Positions 40,110-41,535 of a stretch of DNA of 41,535 nucleotides are shown here, in pieces. Under the pieces are notes generated by a model. It was not told the origin of the DNA, did no database searches, and was given only the letters and a program-made list of their open reading frames with translations. The stretch spans positions 1 through 41,535 of the forward strand of contig NZ_JAEVHM010000035.1 of the NCBI RefSeq assembly GCF_016802865.1, read 5' to 3'. The position numbers and the translations under genes are program-made. Origin of the DNA: Micromonospora parastrephiae. GTDB taxonomy: Bacteria; Actinomycetota; Actinomycetes; Mycobacteriales; Micromonosporaceae. How positions within the stretch are numbered: the stretch's first letter is position 1; each line of letters opens with the position of its first letter.

Positions 40110-40206
40110 GCGACGCGCTCCCGGTTCCGGGTTTTATCCCCTGTCACACCGGTCCCCCGAGTGTCACCCTGAAGGTCCAGGGCCGGACCGGGCGGGGAGG
40201 CTGGGG

Positions 40207-40443
40207 ATGACGGTCGACCGTGAAGTGATCGCGCAGTATGAGCAGGCGCCACCCGACGAGGTGTCCCGAGCGACCGTGATCGCGTACGCCGTCGCGGCGA
40301 CGCTTCTCTTCGGGTGGTTCCTCTTCGGGTGGTTGGTGCTCCAGCAGGGCTTCGTCGACTCGGTCGGGGAGGCCGCCGGCGCCGGCTTCGCCCTGCTGCT
40401 GGTCATCTCGGTCGTCGGCACCGTACGCCGCAGCCGCCGCTGA
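40207..40443 (+). CDS. Small two-TM membrane protein (unknown function)
   Basis: 78 aa. A soluble acidic N-terminus (MTVDREVIAQYEQAPPDEVS) is followed by two TM helices (YAVAATLLFGWFLFGWLVLQ and AGAGFALLLVISVVGTVRRS) and ends in RRSRR. ATG 40207 follows GGGGAGGCTGGGG. It lies 97 bp after the L,D-transpeptidase gene and may be expressed with it. No family recognised. Confidence 0.75.
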   Translation: MTVDREVIAQYEQAPPDEVSRATVIAYAVAATLLFGWFLFGWLVLQQGFVDSVGEAAGAGFALLLVISVVGTVRRSRR

Positions 40444-40472
40444 CCGACCACACCAGCGGCGGCAGGTGCCGT

Positions 40473-41535
40473 TCAGTCCGCGAGCACCGCCGCGGTGATC
40501 CGGTGCAGCGCGAACGTGTGCAACATCTCGGTCCGCTCGTCCTCGGCGCGCAGATATCCCGCGCCGATCGAGACCGGCTTGACCAGCCGGGACGCGGTCG
40601 CCCCGTGCGCGTCGACGTACCCCACCCAGACCAGCGCCTTGTCGCGGACCGCCTGCTGAAGCACGGCCAACGCCTCGCTGTGCGTGTGCGCCGGCACCGG
40701 ACCGCCGCCGAGATTCGCCGCCCCGCCCCGCACCACCGCGGGCGCCCGCCGGGCCGCCAGCGCCGCCGCGTCGCCCCGCCGAATGTGCTCCACCACGCCG
40801 AGCAGTCGCGGCATCGGCAGCTTCGGGGCTGCCAGCGGATCCAGCGTCCGGGTGGTCATCGGTACCCGGGCCGGGGCCCGTCGGATCCGTGGCCGGGACA
40901 GCACGGTGCCGCCGGTGGCGTCCTCCTGCACCGGCGCGTACCCGGCGTCGCGCAGCGCGCCCAACAGCCGGCCCACCTGGTACGGGGTGCACAGCACCGT
41001 CGGCGCGAGCCGGCGCAGCGTCAACGGCTCCAGCCGCCGGTCGGCCAGCACCTCGCTGAGCAGCGCCTCGTCGTCACTGCGCAGGTACGCCCCGGCCAGA
41101 CCGACCCGCAGACCGCCGTGCTTGCGGGCCACGTCGTCCACCAGGTAGGTCAGCCCCTGCGGAATCGGGGTACGCGACCGTCGCCGGAACACGTCGTGCA
41201 GGTCGTTCGCCGAGTAGCCGGAATCCAACGCCCGCCGCACGCTCGCCGTGGTGACCCGGTGCACGCTGGCCCCGCCGGCCGACTCGGGTTCGGTCATCGC
41301 CTCCAACTCGGCGGCCAGCGACGGCTCGGGCGGGCCGGGCACCACGACGGTCAGGTCGGCCTGCACGAGGAAGTGGTCGACCGGTGCGGGTAGCAACGCG
41401 TCCAACGCGCGGGCGGCGTCCGACGGGTCGCCGCTCTCGACGTCCGCGTGCACGCCCAGCGGGTCGTCGCGCCCCGCTCGTCGGCCGACGTCAGGTCGCC
41501 CAGCAGCAGCCGCCCGTACGAGGTGAGCGCCCCCA
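40473..41535 (-). CDS. Helicase-associated C-terminal domain protein (Rv0862c-like XPB partner), partial, with frameshift
   Basis: The 3' part of a gene that continues beyond the window's right edge. The readable region has DALLPAPVDHFLVQADLTVV, then VHRVTTASVRRALDSGYSAN, the HDVFRRRSRTPIPQGLTYLV segment and RKHGGLRVGLAGAYLRSDDE, all typical of the Helicase_C_3 family that accompanies XPB in actinobacteria. Near the right edge the frame changes at about 41466-41475: one frame reads LTSYGRLLLGDLTSADERG, the other DDPLGVHADVES onward. One missing base would explain this. The function is probably linked to XPB-dependent repair. Confidence 0.8.
   Translation of the reverse strand, partial: GGAHLVRAAAAGRPDVGRRAGRDDPLGVHADVESGDPSDAARALDALLPAPVDHFLVQADLTVVVPGPPEPSLAAELEAMTEPESAGGASVHRVTTASVRRALDSGYSANDLHDVFRRRSRTPIPQGLTYLVDDVARKHGGLRVGLAGAYLRSDDEALLSEVLADRRLEPLTLRRLAPTVLCTPYQVGRLLGALRDAGYAPVQEDATGGTVLSRPRIRRAPARVPMTTRTLDPLAAPKLPMPRLLGVVEHIRRGDAAALAARRAPAVVRGGAANLGGGPVPAHTHSEALAVLQQAVRDKALVWVGYVDAHGATASRLVKPVSIGAGYLRAEDERTEMLHTFALHRITAAVLAD

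Noticed and set aside
1..41535. CRISPR array or biosynthetic gene cluster
   Set aside because: No regularly spaced direct repeats and no PKS, NRPS, terpene or RiPP core gene were seen; the scattered tailoring-like enzymes are not arranged as a cluster.

Overview
The window looks like chromosomal DNA of a high-GC Gram-positive actinomycete, most likely Micromonosporaceae (Micromonospora or a near relative). Reasons: very high G+C with strong third-position bias, frequent GTG starts, several starts lying 6-7 nt after a TANNNT -10 box (leaderless mRNAs), and actinobacterial families such as a TIGR03089 protein, an SCO6745/SalK-like protein, Ku with a Lys/Ala tail, and an XPB helicase. The genus is inferred from protein style only.

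Layout. 0-7 kb: a frameshifted membrane metallophosphoesterase, tRNA-Thr(CGU) with a terminator, a frameshifted LAXTG sortase-substrate-like surface protein, a patatin lipase, a methyltransferase, a VOC protein, and PPOX and DUF2231 genes that each carry one single-base frameshift. 6.5-11 kb: Hsp20, a GT9 heptosyltransferase-like enzyme, a GT2 enzyme and bifunctional HldE, i.e. part of an ADP-heptose pathway. 11-18.7 kb: DJ-1/PfpI, a 14-TM DHA2 exporter, a TetR regulator with a palindromic operator, aldo/keto reductase, Nudix, acyl-CoA ligase and quinone-reductase-type MDR. 18.7-25 kb: HAD phosphatase, SCO6745-like protein, membrane-anchored FKBP, DUF4241, then a non-homologous end-joining locus in which Ku is divergent from separate LigD-type ligase and polymerase genes. 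25-28.5 kb: a lipoprotein remnant, a MerR-controlled imine-reductase-like gene, a membrane protein and TIGR03089.

28.6-31 kb is accessory in character: a secreted M43-type metalloprotease; then a compact cassette made of a 75-aa GntR-type DNA-binding protein, a divergent promoter with repeated operator-like elements, a structured leader of about 200 nt and two ATGA-coupled small ORFs (37 aa, and 88 aa with a CCHC motif); then a decayed HicB antitoxin tail. 31-37 kb: a membrane-anchored exported protein followed by a 1661-aa secreted metallophosphoesterase with three internal Cys-containing repeat modules and three C-terminal chitin-binding-type modules. 37-41.5 kb: a small Cys-rich membrane protein, XPB helicase, an L,D-transpeptidase lipoprotein, a small membrane protein and the C-terminal part of the XPB partner (Rv0862c-like), which runs off the right edge.

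Two copies of one intergenic inverted repeat (21-80 and 11655-11713) share an identical 30-bp core. The best candidate for an undescribed system is the GntR/small-protein cassette at 29.6-30.6 kb; next come the repeat architecture of the giant phosphoesterase and the heptose genes in a Gram-positive background.
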